From Bog-473 sp963745175 (GTDB lineage Bacteria > Actinomycetota > Acidimicrobiia > Acidimicrobiales > RAAP-2): a stretch of DNA of 64,000 nucleotides. Positions 1 through 8,885 of this stretch are shown here, one piece after another. The notes under the pieces are model-generated. The model did no database searches. It saw nothing but the letters and a program-made list of their open reading frames with translations, and had not been told where the DNA came from. How positions within the stretch are numbered: the first letter of the stretch is position 1; the number at the start of each line of letters is the position of its first letter. Where the stretch lies: NCBI GenBank assembly GCA_963745175.1, contig CAVUWK010000001.1, positions 186,001 through 250,000 of the forward strand, written 5' to 3'. The position numbers and the translations under genes were made by a program.

Positions 1-50
1 GGCGCCGGAGGACTACGCCTGGTAGCTGCGCTCTGCCGGTCCGAGGGACC

Positions 51-84
51 CGGCTCCTTGAGGGTCCCGGCTACTTGAGGGTCC
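51..84. repeat. 17-bp tandem duplication at the 3' end of the MMPL gene
   Basis: Two adjacent 17-bp copies differing at one base (core CTTGAGGGTCC). The second copy contains the TAG stop of the MMPL transporter. A local slippage duplication is the simplest reading. The first 50 bases of the window show no recognisable gene. Confidence 0.6.
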
Positions 85-2310
85 CGGCCAGCTCGGGCTG
101 AGGCTCGGCCCCGGGGTCGTCCGGCATCTGGGAGGCCAGGTCGTCGGCGTCGACGGACAGCTTGGGCAGAATGCGGTCCAGCCAGGCTGGGAACCACCAG
201 TTGGCCTTGCCGAACATCATCATGATGGAGGGAACGATGGCCATCCGGATGAGGACGGCGTCGACCAGGATCCCGCCGGCCAGGCCGATGCCGAACTCCT
301 TGATGACGCGGTTCCCACCGAGGATGAACGAGCCGAACACGAGGATCATGATCAGCGCCGCGGCCGTGATCGTCTTCCCGGTCGCAGCCAGGCCGTTGCG
401 CACGGCCACCGGTTGTCGCCGCCCGACTTGATGTACTCCTCGTGCATGCGTGACACCAGGAAGACCTGGTAGTCCATCGACAACCCGAAGAGGATGGCGA
501 ACAGCATCACGGGGAGGAAGGCCTCGACGGGGCTGGTGCCCTGTAACCCGATCAGGGAGCCCAGGTCGCCCCACTGGAAGACCGCCACCAGCATGCCCAG
601 CGCGGCCCCGATGGACAGCAGGTTCATGACCGCCGCCGTGAGCGGGATCAGGAAACTTCGGAACACCGTCATCAACAGGAGGAACGACAGGAGCACGACC
701 AGGCCGATGAAGAGCGGCAGCTTGGAGGTCAACACGTTCGCGAAGTCGATGAAGATCGCGGTCGACCCGCCGACGAGGATGTTGACGCCGGAGTCGCCGA
801 CGGCCTGGGGCACGGTGTCGCTCCGCAGGTGGTTGACCAGGTCCGTGGTGGCGGCGTCCTGGGGGGCCGAGTCGGGATAGACGTTGACCAGGACGACGTC
901 GCCGTCACCGGTCTTGCTCGGGATGTAGAGCGGGTCGGCCACGCTGTGCACGTCGGGCTGCTGGGAGACCTCGTGGATGACGTTCTCGATGACGGCGTGC
1001 TGGTCCGGCTGCACCACGCCCACCAGCATCAGCGGACCGTTGAAGCCCGGCCCGAACCCCTTGGAGAGCATGTCGAAGGCGACCCGGGTCGGCGTCCCCG
1101 CCGGGTCGGTGCCCTGGTCGGCCGAGCCCAGCCGCAGCGAGAAGAAGGGGAGGGCGATGGCGATGATGATGATCAGGGCCACGCCGGCCGAGAGCCACGG
1201 GTACTTCTGCACCCGGTCGGCCCAGTTGGGCCAGAAGCCCTTGCTGTCCGAGCCGACGACACGGGGGCCGTTCTCGGCCAGGTTCCGCTTCTGCTTGCGG
1301 CTCATGACCTTGGGGCCGATGAAGCCCAGCATGGCCGGCAGCAGGGTGAGCGCCGCCACCATGGTGAGAGCCACGCCGATGGCGGCGGCCACGGCCAGGC
1401 CGTACAGGAAGCTCACACCGAGGGCGAACATGCCGAGCAGCGCGATGCACACGATGATCCCGGCGAACAGGACGGCGCGGCCCGACGTGTTGACCGCGTT
1501 GATGATGGAGGACTCCACGTCGCGCCCGGCTATCAGGCCCTGTCGATGGCGCGTCACGATGAAGAGGGCATAGTCGACGCCGACCCCCAACCCGATGAGG
1601 AGCGTGAGCTCGGGCGCGATCGATGGCATGCCGATGGCATGGCTCAAAAGGCCGATGACGCCGACGGCCGTGCCCAGAGCCAACAGCGCGGAGAGGATGG
1701 GCAGGATGGCGGCGAAGAACGACCCGAAGACGAGCAACAGCACGATCAGGGCCAGGAGCACGCCGAGACCGGTGCTGCTGAAGGACTGGTTGTTGGCCTG
1801 CTCGGCCAGCTGACCGGTGACGGCCACGGTCAACCCGTCACCCGAGGTATGGGTGGCGGTATTGACGAAGGTCTTGGCCTCGCTGTTCGAGATGTTTTGG
1901 GTCTGTTTGTCGAAGTTGACCTGGAAGAACCCAACCGTCCGGTCGGCATTGACGTTCGTCGTGTTGACGAGGTTCCCGGCGGCGTCGTAGGGGCTCGTCA
2001 CGGCCGTCACGTTGGGCAGCGCGTTGATCTTGTCCACCATGGTGTTGATGCGCTGGCCGACGTCGGGGTCGGTCAGGCGGGCGTCGCCGGAGGTGCCGAA
2101 GACCACCTGTTCTGTGTCCCCCGAATGGGAGGGGGCGACGGACTTCAACAGGTTGATGGCGTCGAAGGACTGGGTGTGGGGGAAGTTGAAGTTGTTCGAG
2201 TAGTCCGTGCCGACGGCCTCGACCGAGAAGATCGAGACGACGAGGACGAGCAGCCACAGCAGGACGACAATGCGGCGATGGCGGACACACCACCCGGCCA
2301 GGGTGCGCAT
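71..2310 (-). CDS. MMPL/RND-family membrane transporter (one frameshift)
   Basis: Large inner-membrane exporter of the MMPL family, which in actinobacteria typically moves lipids or drugs using the proton gradient. An N-terminal helix near residues 14-32 precedes an extracytoplasmic domain, followed by a five-helix block with GVGVDYALFIVTRHR. A second copy of that layout ends in a helix bundle with GLSMDYQVFLVSRMHEEY, the duplicated MMPL signature. The ATG at 2310 is chosen because AGGAG lies about 10 nt upstream. The reading frame breaks near position 413. The upstream frame ends in nonsense after EYIKSGGDNR, while the expected VAVRNGLAATGKTITAAALI continues one frame over. One missing G in a GG run explains it, so this is probably a sequencing error. 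Substrate unknown. Confidence 0.88.
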
Positions 2311-2379
2311 TTGGGGGGATCTCCTCAGGGATGTTTGACGGATGTTCGACGCGGCCACCGGCCGGCGTCACGGGGTGGC

Positions 2380-2923
2380 TCAATCGTACCGGGCCTCCGG
2401 ACACCCTCCGGTGCGCTTGGTATCGGCCAGATGCACCAGGGCATTGAACACCGGGAGGGCGAGACGGTCGGCCGAGGTCGCCGACCGGGCCACAAGTCGC
2501 CCGGCGAGGACGGGGTGGTGCTCGGGGATCTCGAAGAAGGCGCGCCGGCTCATCGTGAGCAGGGTGAGAGGCGAGAGCGCCACCACGGCGATGGACGAGC
2601 GCAGCTGGTTCAGGAGCGAGTGCTCGGACCAGGAGTCACCCCGGCCGAGCAGCCCGATCGGGCTGCCGTCGCGCTGGACCACGGCGTGCCCACCGGTGAT
2701 CACGTGCCACATCCGCACCGGCACGTCCTGGGCCTGGACCACCTGCCCCGGATGCGCGGTGGAGACGGCGCAGCGCGCCGCCATCTCCTCGAGCTCGTCT
2801 TCGGGCAGGCCGGCGAACAGCTTCAGCGAGCGCAGCGTGCCCGCATCGCCGTCCGTCAGGCGGGTCGGAGCGCTGCGGGTGCTACGGGTGCTGCGGCTGC
2901 TGCGGCGTCGTGTTGGTCGCCAC
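2380..2923 (-). CDS. Cyclic nucleotide-binding domain protein
   Basis: Small CRP-type cNMP-binding domain without a DNA-binding domain. The order SLKLFAGLPEDELEEMA, then the PGQVV turn, then WHVITGGHAVV and GLLGRGDSWSEHSLL follows the cNMP beta-barrel. The usual RxxR/RTA phosphate-binding Arg is not evident at LRSSIAVVAL, so ligand binding is uncertain. Start is uncertain. A GTG at 2923 gives a natural N-terminus (VATNTTPQQPQHP) but needs a one-base correction near 2883. The alternative ATG at 2997 would overlap the preceding gene by about 65 nt and give an Arg/Ser-rich tail. The gene lies about 10 nt downstream of the DUF1707 gene and is probably cotranscribed with it. Confidence 0.7.
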
Positions 2924-2932
2924 GGCGCCGGC

Positions 2933-3397
2933 TCAGTGGTCCATGACCGAGCTGGGCCGGTCGACCTCGTGTCGGCGGTGCGAGTGCAGGTGTCCACCGG
3001 CCCGCCGCCACAGCACCAGTCCGATGATGGCGAAGAGGAGCCAGGGCACGTGGTAGAAGGGATAGAACGGCATGGTCGCTCCGGCGGCGATGGCGAGGAA
3101 GGCCACGAGGAAGACCCAGGGCACCACCCGGCGGTGCCGCGGCGGTGGGGGAGGTGGCGGGCCGGGCAGCGGCGGCAGGTCGTCGAACAGTCCGTTCAGG
3201 TCGCCGCGTGTGGTCGCCGACATGGCGGTGTCGAGACGGTTCTTGAACTCGACCTCATCGAGGCGACCCTCGGCGTAGTGGCGCGAGAGCTTGTCGGCCA
3301 CCGCGTTGCGCTCCTGGTCCGACGCCCGCATCGAGGAGTCGTAGGCCTGTGTGTCCCTGCGGCCCATCGGGTAGGCCGGATCCCAGCGGTAGCGCAT
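2933..3397 (-). CDS. DUF1707 (SHOCT-like) domain membrane protein
   Basis: 154-residue protein with an N-terminal DUF1707 domain. It carries the typical MRASDQERNAVADKL start, then YAEGRLDEVEFKNRLDTAMSATTRGDL and LFDDLPPLP. A run of prolines leads to two C-terminal hydrophobic helices (VVPWVFLVAFLAIAAG and WLLFAIIGLVLW). DUF1707 proteins in actinobacteria often accompany PspC and two-component genes and are linked to envelope homeostasis. An AAGGAG site lies 9 nt before the ATG. It sits downstream of pspC, separated by a tandem repeat, in a likely minus-strand operon. Confidence 0.85.
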   Translation of the reverse strand: MRYRWDPAYPMGRRDTQAYDSSMRASDQERNAVADKLSRHYAEGRLDEVEFKNRLDTAMSATTRGDLNGLFDDLPPLPGPPPPPPPRHRRVVPWVFLVAFLAIAAGATMPFYPFYHVPWLLFAIIGLVLWRRAGGHLHSHRRHEVDRPSSVMDH

Positions 3398-3435
3398 CGG
3401 TCTCTTCTCCTTGGTCGGTCTGAGGTCGGTCGTTC

Positions 3436-3495
3436 AGAGTTCGGTCGGTCAGAGTTCGGTCGGTCAGAGTTCGGTCGATCAGAGTTCGGTCGGTG
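3436..3495. repeat. 15-bp tandem array, four copies, between pspC and the DUF1707 gene
   Basis: Four head-to-tail copies of a 15-bp unit (AGAGTTCGGTCGGTC), the third with one change (GATC) and the last with a final base change. A degenerate copy precedes them at 3421-3435. The array fills the spacer between the stop of the PspC gene and the ribosome-binding site of the DUF1707 gene. A related 15-bp array sharing GGTCAG lies at 12189-12250, also between codirectional genes. Confidence 0.9.
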
Positions 3496-3518
3496 TGAGG
3501 TGCCTCGATCAGGAGCGA

Positions 3519-3902
3519 TCAGTAGGCCCGGCGGGCCCGCTCACGGCCCAGGAGCTCCTCGGCGACCGACACGTCGGAGTCCTCGTCGGGGATGAGGAGC
3601 CAGCCCGCGAGGTAGAGCGGCACCGCCAGACCCCCCAGGAAGGCGAGGGCGACGAATCCGATGCGGACCATCGTGGGATCGACGTCGAAGTAGTCGGCCA
3701 CGCCGACGGCGACGCCGCCCAGCATGCGGCCGCGGCCGCCACGGTGGAGGCGCTGCTCGTCGCCGGGTCCGGGCGGCGGGGACGGGGGGAATGGTGCGGC
3801 CTGCCCGGTGGTCGTGGTGCCAGCGGTGCCTGCGGTGCCTGGGGTGCCGGCGGTGCCTGCGTGTGCCTGGGTGCCTGGTGTCTCATCGGGTGCGGAGTCC
3901 AT
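3519..3902 (-). CDS. PspC domain protein
   Basis: 127-residue protein with a low-complexity Gly/Thr/Ala/Pro N-terminus (residues 9-48) followed by a PspC domain. The domain shows RMLGGVAVGVADYFDVDPTMVRI and a hydrophobic helix GFVALAFLGGLAVPLYLAGWLLIP. PspC domains sense or respond to envelope stress. It is divergent from the PspC-histidine kinase at 4027, and the shared intergenic region carries inverted repeats. That arrangement suggests it is part of the regulon of the neighbouring two-component system (inference). Confidence 0.88.
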   Translation of the reverse strand: MDSAPDETPGTQAHAGTAGTPGTAGTAGTTTTGQAAPFPPSPPPGPGDEQRLHRGGRGRMLGGVAVGVADYFDVDPTMVRIGFVALAFLGGLAVPLYLAGWLLIPDEDSDVSVAEELLGRERARRAY

Positions 3903-3910
3903 GGGTCCAG

Positions 3911-3996
3911 CCTGACGGCACGCAGGTCAGGCGTGAATCCGGCAACACCCTGGTCCGTCCCTGAGACCGTCCCCGAGTCCTCAGGGATGTCCCTGA
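3911..3996. promoter_or_regulatory. Inverted repeats in the divergent pspC / PspC-kinase intergenic region
   Basis: Two separate perfect inverted repeats are visible. CCTGAC-N9-GTCAGG lies at 3911-3931, just upstream of the pspC ATG. TCCCTGAG-N14-CTCAGGGA lies at 3958-3987, with a third half-site TCCCTGA at 3990-3996. Their place between divergent genes of one stress module, one of which encodes the module's kinase, makes them candidate operators for the adjacent NarL-type regulator. Binding is not shown by sequence alone. Confidence 0.5.
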
Positions 3997-4026
3997 TACC
4001 CCCGGGGTCCGTGCGGCGCGATCATC

Positions 4027-5457
4027 TTGGTATCGCAGAGGCACCCGATCCCGGTACGCGTCCGCTCGCCGACGGTGGCCGCCCGACAGAACCGCCGCGC
4101 GAACGCGCCCGGGGCCGACGGTGTCCCGCCCCGAGTCGGCTGGAACAGGGGGAATGGGCACTGGTCCCAGGGCCATGACCACGGGCAGTGGTCCCACGCG
4201 CCGTACCACCGCCATCATCACGTCGGGAGGAAGCTGCGGACCCTTCGCCGCAGTCCGGACAACCGGGTCCTGGGCGGCGTCTGTGGCGCGGTCTCGCAGG
4301 CGACGGGAATCGACGCCACCATCGTCCGCATCGGCTTCGTCCTGGTGTCCATCGCCAGCGGCGTGATGGTGCTCGTCTACGCGATGGCCTGGTTGCTGAT
4401 CCCGATGGAGGGGGAGACCACCAACATCTACTCCCGTGCCATCAGCGACCGCCGCGGCATCCGGACGATCGCCGCCATCCTCATCCCCCTGCTGATCGCG
4501 GTGCAGTTCATCACCAGCTCCCTGCACGTCCCGTTCATCGGCTTCATCGGATGGCCGACCTTCCTGGCCGTCGGCGTTGTCGTCCTCATCTGGCGCAACG
4601 CCAACGAGTCGGAGAAGGCGTTCATCGACAACGACGTCGTGCCGCTGCTCGGGGCGGACACCCACGGGAAGGGCCGCCGCTGGCTCATCGCCCGCGTCGT
4701 CGTGGGCGTCCTCATCGGAGCCAGTGGCATCGCCCTGCTCATCGAGGGCCACACCACGGTGGCCGCGCTGCGGCCCGTCGGCGGCGCCGTCCTGGTCATT
4801 GCCGCGTGCGTCGTCATCTTCGGCCCCTGGTGGCTCAGCCTCGTCCGGGACCTCATCGCCGAGCGCCAGGCCCGTGCGTTGGCCGAGGAGCGGGCCCAGA
4901 TGGCGGCCCACGTCCACGACTCGGTGCTCCAGACGCTGGCCCTGATCCAGCGCTCGTCCGACGATCCCCAGCACGTGGTGCGCCTCGCCCGGGCCCAGGA
5001 GCGCGAGCTGCGCGCCTGGCTCTTCGACGGTCGGCCCCCGGGCGCCATCGGGGAGGACGCCACCACGTTGGCCGAGGGCGTCGGCCTGCTGCAGCGGCAG
5101 GTCGAGGCCGACCACGGCATCGCGGTACAGGTGGTCATGGTGGGGGACTGCGAGCTGGACGAGGCGCTGCGCGCGCTGCTCGATGCGGCACGCGAGGCCA
5201 CGGTCAATGCGGCGAAGTGGTCGGGTGCGGACCAGGTCTCCGTCTACGCCGAGGTCGAGACGGACACGGTCATGCTCTACGTCCGGGACCGCGGTCGCGG
5301 CTTCGACCCCGATGCGGTGCCGGAGGACCGTCAGGGCATCGCCCAGTCCATCCGGGCCCGCATGGCGCGTTTCGGCGGCTCGGTCGTCATCCGCTCGAAG
5401 CCGGGAGAAGGGGCCGAGGTGCAGCTCTGCGTGCCGCGGCGGGAGCGGGTGCAGTGA
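4027..5457 (+). CDS. PspC-domain sensor histidine kinase (NarL/LiaS type)
   Basis: 476 residues from a TTG start. A His-rich N-terminus is followed by a PspC domain (residues ~70-125, NRVLGGVCGAVSQATGIDATIV), further transmembrane helices to about residue 280, a DHp helix and an ATPase domain. The H-box is AAHVHDSVLQTLALI, the NarL-class form with HDxxxQ. The N-box is REATVNAAKWSGA, and the G motif is DRGRGFDPDAV. The TTG is the longest option. A GTG in SPTVAARQN is possible, and both starts lack a strong RBS. The stop overlaps the start of the response regulator by four bases (GTGA). It probably autophosphorylates on the H-box His in response to envelope stress. Confidence 0.88.
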   Translation: MVSQRHPIPVRVRSPTVAARQNRRANAPGADGVPPRVGWNRGNGHWSQGHDHGQWSHAPYHRHHHVGRKLRTLRRSPDNRVLGGVCGAVSQATGIDATIVRIGFVLVSIASGVMVLVYAMAWLLIPMEGETTNIYSRAISDRRGIRTIAAILIPLLIAVQFITSSLHVPFIGFIGWPTFLAVGVVVLIWRNANESEKAFIDNDVVPLLGADTHGKGRRWLIARVVVGVLIGASGIALLIEGHTTVAALRPVGGAVLVIAACVVIFGPWWLSLVRDLIAERQARALAEERAQMAAHVHDSVLQTLALIQRSSDDPQHVVRLARAQERELRAWLFDGRPPGAIGEDATTLAEGVGLLQRQVEADHGIAVQVVMVGDCELDEALRALLDAAREATVNAAKWSGADQVSVYAEVETDTVMLYVRDRGRGFDPDAVPEDRQGIAQSIRARMARFGGSVVIRSKPGEGAEVQLCVPRRERVQ

Positions 5458-6116
5458 CCGCCGTCGAGCGCACCGGCCGGCCCCGCATCTTCCTGGTCGA
5501 GGACCACGCCGTGTTCCGGGCCGGCGTGCGGGCCGAACTGGGCGACGCCGTCGAAGTGGTGGGCGAGGCCGACGAAGCGGCTGCCGCGGTCGAGCTCATC
5601 AGGGAGCGCCTGCCCGATGTGGTCCTGCTCGATGTCCATCTCCCCGGCGGCGGGGGCCACGCCGTCCTGGGCGGCGTCCTGCCCCATCACCCCGAGGTGC
5701 AATTCCTGGCGTTGTCCGTCTCCGACGCCCCCGAGGACGTGATCGACGTCATCCGCGCCGGCGCCCGCGGCTACATCACCAAGACGATCTCGGGCCCGGA
5801 GCTGCTCCAGGCGGTGTACCGCGTCGCCGCCGGGGACGCGGTCTTCTCCCCGCGCCTGGCCGGCTTCGTGCTCGACGCCTTCGCCCAGGGTGGCGCGCCC
5901 GCACCGGGTCTGGACCCAGAGCTCGACCAGCTGTCGCCCCGTGAGCGCGAAGTGCTGCGCCTGATCGCCCGCGGCTACACCTACAAGGAGGTGGGCCGCG
6001 ACCTGAGCATCTCGGCGAAGACGGTGGAGTCTCACGTCTCCTCGGTCCTGCGCAAGCTCCAGCTCTCGACCCGCCACGAGCTGACGAGATGGGCCACCGA
6101 CCGTCGCTTGGTCTAG
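5454..6116 (+). CDS. NarL/FixJ-family response regulator
   Basis: 220-residue two-domain regulator. The receiver has the acidic pair in LVEDHAVF, the phospho-acceptor Asp in VVLLDVHLPGGGG and the Lys in ARGYITKTI. The C-terminal LuxR-type HTH is clear: LSPREREVLRLIARGYTYKEV, then ISAKTVESHVSSVLRKL. The start is the GTG at 5454 that overlaps the kinase TGA, showing translational coupling. It is the partner of the PspC kinase and the natural candidate to bind the inverted repeats at 3911-3996. Confidence 0.92.
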   Translation: MTAVERTGRPRIFLVEDHAVFRAGVRAELGDAVEVVGEADEAAAAVELIRERLPDVVLLDVHLPGGGGHAVLGGVLPHHPEVQFLALSVSDAPEDVIDVIRAGARGYITKTISGPELLQAVYRVAAGDAVFSPRLAGFVLDAFAQGGAPAPGLDPELDQLSPREREVLRLIARGYTYKEVGRDLSISAKTVESHVSSVLRKLQLSTRHELTRWATDRRLV

Positions 6117-6125
6117 ACAGGGGGC

Positions 6126-6886
6126 ATGCCCGAGGACCTTGCATGCCGAGCATCGTGATGCGGCGAAGCTGGCCGGGATCGCCGGGCGCGGCGCTCGTCG
6201 AGCTGCGGGCCGACCCTCCGCCGTTGCGCGATCTCGGCGCCGCGGGTGACCACATGGCCCACGAGCTGCTCGTGGCCGAGCTCAACCGGCTCTATCCCGA
6301 CGACGACGTGCGGTCGGAGGAGGGGCTCGAGCACGTGTCGGGCTCCGGCCGCCTCTGGATCGTGGATCCGCTGGACGGGACCCGCGAGTTCCGCCAGCTC
6401 GGTCGGAGCGACTGGGCGGTCCACGTGGCGATGGCCGTGGGCGGCGTTGCCGTCGTGGGTGCCGTCGCCCTGCCGGCACTCGACATGGTGCTCGCCACCG
6501 ATGAGCCTCCGGTTCTCCCTCCGCTGCGCGCCGGCGAGGCGCCACGGGTGGTGGTGTCGCGGAGCCGACCTCCCGATGTCGCCTACGACGTCACCGAGGC
6601 GATCGGCGGCGTCATGGTCCCCATGGGGTCGGCCGGCGCCAAGATCGCCGCGGTCATCCTCGGCGCAGCCGACGTCTACGTGCACGCGGGTGGCCAGTAC
6701 GAGTGGGACTCGTGCGCCCCCGTGGCGGTTGCCACCGCGAGCGGGCTGCACGCCAGCCGGCTCAACGGTGACCCCCTGCGCTACGGCGACCCCGATGCCT
6801 GGTTGCCCGACCTCGTGGTGTGCCGCCAGGAGTACGCCGAGGACGTCCTCGCTGTCACGACGCAACAGCACCGGCCTTACTGGTAG
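6126..6886 (+). CDS. cysQ: 3'(2'),5'-bisphosphate nucleotidase, inositol monophosphatase family (N-terminus frameshifted)
   Basis: Mg-dependent phosphatase of the IMPase fold, expected to hydrolyse 3'-phosphoadenosine 5'-phosphate released by sulfate assimilation and sulfotransferases. Metal-site motifs are visible: SEEG near residue 60, WIVDPLDGTREF, and YEWDSCAPVAVA. The pattern GRSDWAVHVA and AGGQYEWDS closely follows mycobacterial CysQ. The clean frame begins at 6143, but the usual N-terminal helix (AEHRDAAKLAGIAG) is in another frame at about 6142-6185. The span is therefore given from the ATG at 6126, with one or two base errors assumed. A sulfotransferase at 18.7 kb is a possible source of its substrate. 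Confidence 0.82.
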
Positions 6887-6944
6887 CACTGGTAGCGGCG
6901 CGTGCCGCCGATCGCGCTTCAAGTGCAACGGAGTTCGACAGAAT

Positions 6945-6983
6945 TGACAGGACCCCGCCTCACGTGGAGACGGGGTCCTGTCA
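6945..6983. terminator. Convergent bidirectional hairpin between cysQ and the cold-shock gene
   Basis: A perfect 13-bp stem (TGACAGGACCCCG paired with CGGGGTCCTGTCA) with a 13-nt loop lies between two converging genes. No clear T-run follows on either strand, so it may act as a hairpin barrier rather than a canonical intrinsic terminator. Confidence 0.7.
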
Positions 6984-7024
6984 GTGTTACTCCTGCCTGT
7001 CGACAGAGTCGGCAGGCGAATGCG

Positions 7025-7232
7025 TTAGCCGATGGCGCGCACGTTGGCGGCCTGCAGGCCCTTCGGACCTTGGTTGGTCTCGAATTCGACCTTCTGTCCT
7101 TCTTCGAGATTGCGGTAGCCCGTACCGCTGATCGCGCTCGAAATGCACGAAAACGTCAGGGCCCCCACCGTCCTGGGTGATGAAGCCGAAGCCCTTCTCA
7201 CCGTTAAACCACTTCACGGAACCAGTTGCCAT
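7025..7232 (-). CDS. Cold-shock protein (one-base frameshift)
   Basis: About 68-residue single-stranded nucleic-acid-binding CSD protein. MATGSVKWFNGEKGFGFI carries RNP1 (KGFGFI), and DVFVHF is RNP2. After VHF the frame breaks. One extra base near 7139 changes the expected SAISGTGYRNLEEGQKVEFE into nonsense, and removing it restores a full-length protein ending NVRAIG at TAA 7025. AGGAGAGGAG lies upstream of the ATG. The leader of roughly 100 nt before the gene is typical of cspA-like genes, whose 5' UTRs respond to temperature. No riboswitch can be proved here. Confidence 0.85.
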
Positions 7233-7477
7233 TGAAAATCCACTCCTCTCCTGGCCAAGATTTGACCCGTTTCGTCGGGGGTCATGGCCGGTAGCTCTTG
7301 CGAGCCAGAGGGATTTCCAAACTTGTGATGGTGGTGCCCTCGGGGAGGAACCTTAGCGCGCCACGGAGAGGGGAGGGGGGTTTGGGGGTTCTGGCCCCCA
7401 ATTCGTCACCCTTTGTTCAAGGGCCCGATCGTGCCTAGGTTGGGGTAGCCGACCTCGCCCGACGAAGAGGGGTATCC

Positions 7478-8830
7478 GTGACTGTCACCGCCAATCCGTA
7501 CCTGCAGGGCAACTTCGCACCCGTGCTCGAGGAGGTGACGGCCACCGACCTGCCCGTGACCGGACAGGTGCCCGAGGCCCTCTGTGGCCGCTACCTGCGC
7601 AACGGCCCGAATCCCGCTTCGCCCCCCGAGCCCTCCACCTACCACTGGTTCACCGGGGACGGAATGGTGCACGGGATCCGGCTGCGCGACGGGCGGGCCG
7701 AGTGGTACCGCAACCGCTGGGTGCGCTCGGCCGAGGTGGCCCGCACGCTCGGCGAGGCGCCCCGCCCGGGCCCGGTGCACGCCGACATGGACTTCGCACC
7801 GAACACCAACGTCATCGGGCATGCGGGCCGCACCTTCGCCATCGTCGAGGCGGGGGCGCGCCCGTACGAGCTGACCGACGAGCTCGAGACGATCGGACCC
7901 TGTGACTTCGACGGCACGCTCGATGGGGGGTACACCGCACATCCCAAGCGCGACCCGCTCACGGGTGAGCTCTACGCCGTCTCCTATTTCTTCGGCTGGG
8001 GGAACGACATTGAGGTGACGGTCCTCGACGCGGACGCGAAGGTGCGTTCCAGCCGGCGCGTCACCATGGGCGGGCCGGTGAGCGTCCACGACTGCGCCAT
8101 CACCCAGCGCTCCATCGCCTTGCTGGACCTCCCGGTGACCTTCAGCCTCGATGCCGTCGCCTCGGGGGCGTCCTTCCCCTACCGCTGGGAGGAGGGGTAT
8201 CGGTCCCGCGTCGGCCTGCTCCCCCGCGACGGCGAGTCGACCGAGGTCGTCTGGCACGACGTCGAGCCGTGTTACGTGTTCCACCCGATGAACGCGTTCG
8301 ACGATCCCGACGGGGACGGAATCGTGCTCGACGTCGTGCGCCACCCGTCCATGTTCCGCACGAACCTGTTGGGGCCCTCCGAAGGAACACCCACCTTGGA
8401 GCGGTGGTATCTCGACGGCCACGGCGGTGCGGTCAAGGAGGAGCGGCTCGACGACCGCGGGCAGGAGTATCCGCGTGTGGACGAGCGCCGCGTCGGCCTG
8501 CCCCACCGGTTCGGCCACGCCGTTGCCGTGGAGGACCTGTTTGGCACCGAATCGGTGCTGCTGCGCCATGACTTCGAACGGGGGACCAGCCAGGCCCGTT
8601 CCTTCGGCCGCGGGGCGAGCCTGGGCGAGGCGGTCTTCGTGCCCAGGGAGGACGGCGGCGGAGAGTCGGACGGTTGGCTGCTCCTGCTGGTGCATTCGGC
8701 GGAGACCGGGACCTCCGCCCTGCACATCCTCAACGCCGACGATGTCGAGGGGGAGGCCCAGGCCGTCATCGACCTGCCCCAGCGCGTTCCGGCGGGCTTC
8801 CACGGCAACTGGGTGCCCGACCTCTCCTGA
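7478..8830 (+). CDS. Carotenoid oxygenase (carotenoid cleavage dioxygenase family)
   Basis: 450-residue non-heme iron seven-bladed propeller enzyme that cleaves a double bond of a carotenoid, apocarotenoid or stilbene. The N-terminal LCGRYLRNGPNP and HWFTGDGMVHGI are family signatures. The four iron-ligand histidines are placed at YTAHPKRD, VSVHDCAI, YVFHPMNAFDD and the C-terminal FHGNWVPD. Length is within the usual range. GTG start with AGAGGGG upstream. It stands alone between a cold-shock gene and an exported protein. No carotenoid biosynthesis gene is in the window, so the substrate is open. Confidence 0.9.
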   Translation: MTVTANPYLQGNFAPVLEEVTATDLPVTGQVPEALCGRYLRNGPNPASPPEPSTYHWFTGDGMVHGIRLRDGRAEWYRNRWVRSAEVARTLGEAPRPGPVHADMDFAPNTNVIGHAGRTFAIVEAGARPYELTDELETIGPCDFDGTLDGGYTAHPKRDPLTGELYAVSYFFGWGNDIEVTVLDADAKVRSSRRVTMGGPVSVHDCAITQRSIALLDLPVTFSLDAVASGASFPYRWEEGYRSRVGLLPRDGESTEVVWHDVEPCYVFHPMNAFDDPDGDGIVLDVVRHPSMFRTNLLGPSEGTPTLERWYLDGHGGAVKEERLDDRGQEYPRVDERRVGLPHRFGHAVAVEDLFGTESVLLRHDFERGTSQARSFGRGASLGEAVFVPREDGGGESDGWLLLLVHSAETGTSALHILNADDVEGEAQAVIDLPQRVPAGFHGNWVPDLS

Positions 8831-8885
8831 ACGGACATGACCAGGTCTCGGTTTGCCACACTCCCGTGGGGGTAGCATTTTCAAC

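Noticed and set aside
829..2946. 705-codon open frame antisense to the MMPL and cNMP genes
   Set aside because: His/Asp/Gly-rich composition typical of the antisense of high-GC coding DNA; no RBS or family motif, while the minus strand has clear transporter motifs.
3436..3495. CRISPR-like array
   Set aside because: Units are contiguous 15-bp tandem repeats with no spacers and no cas genes nearby.
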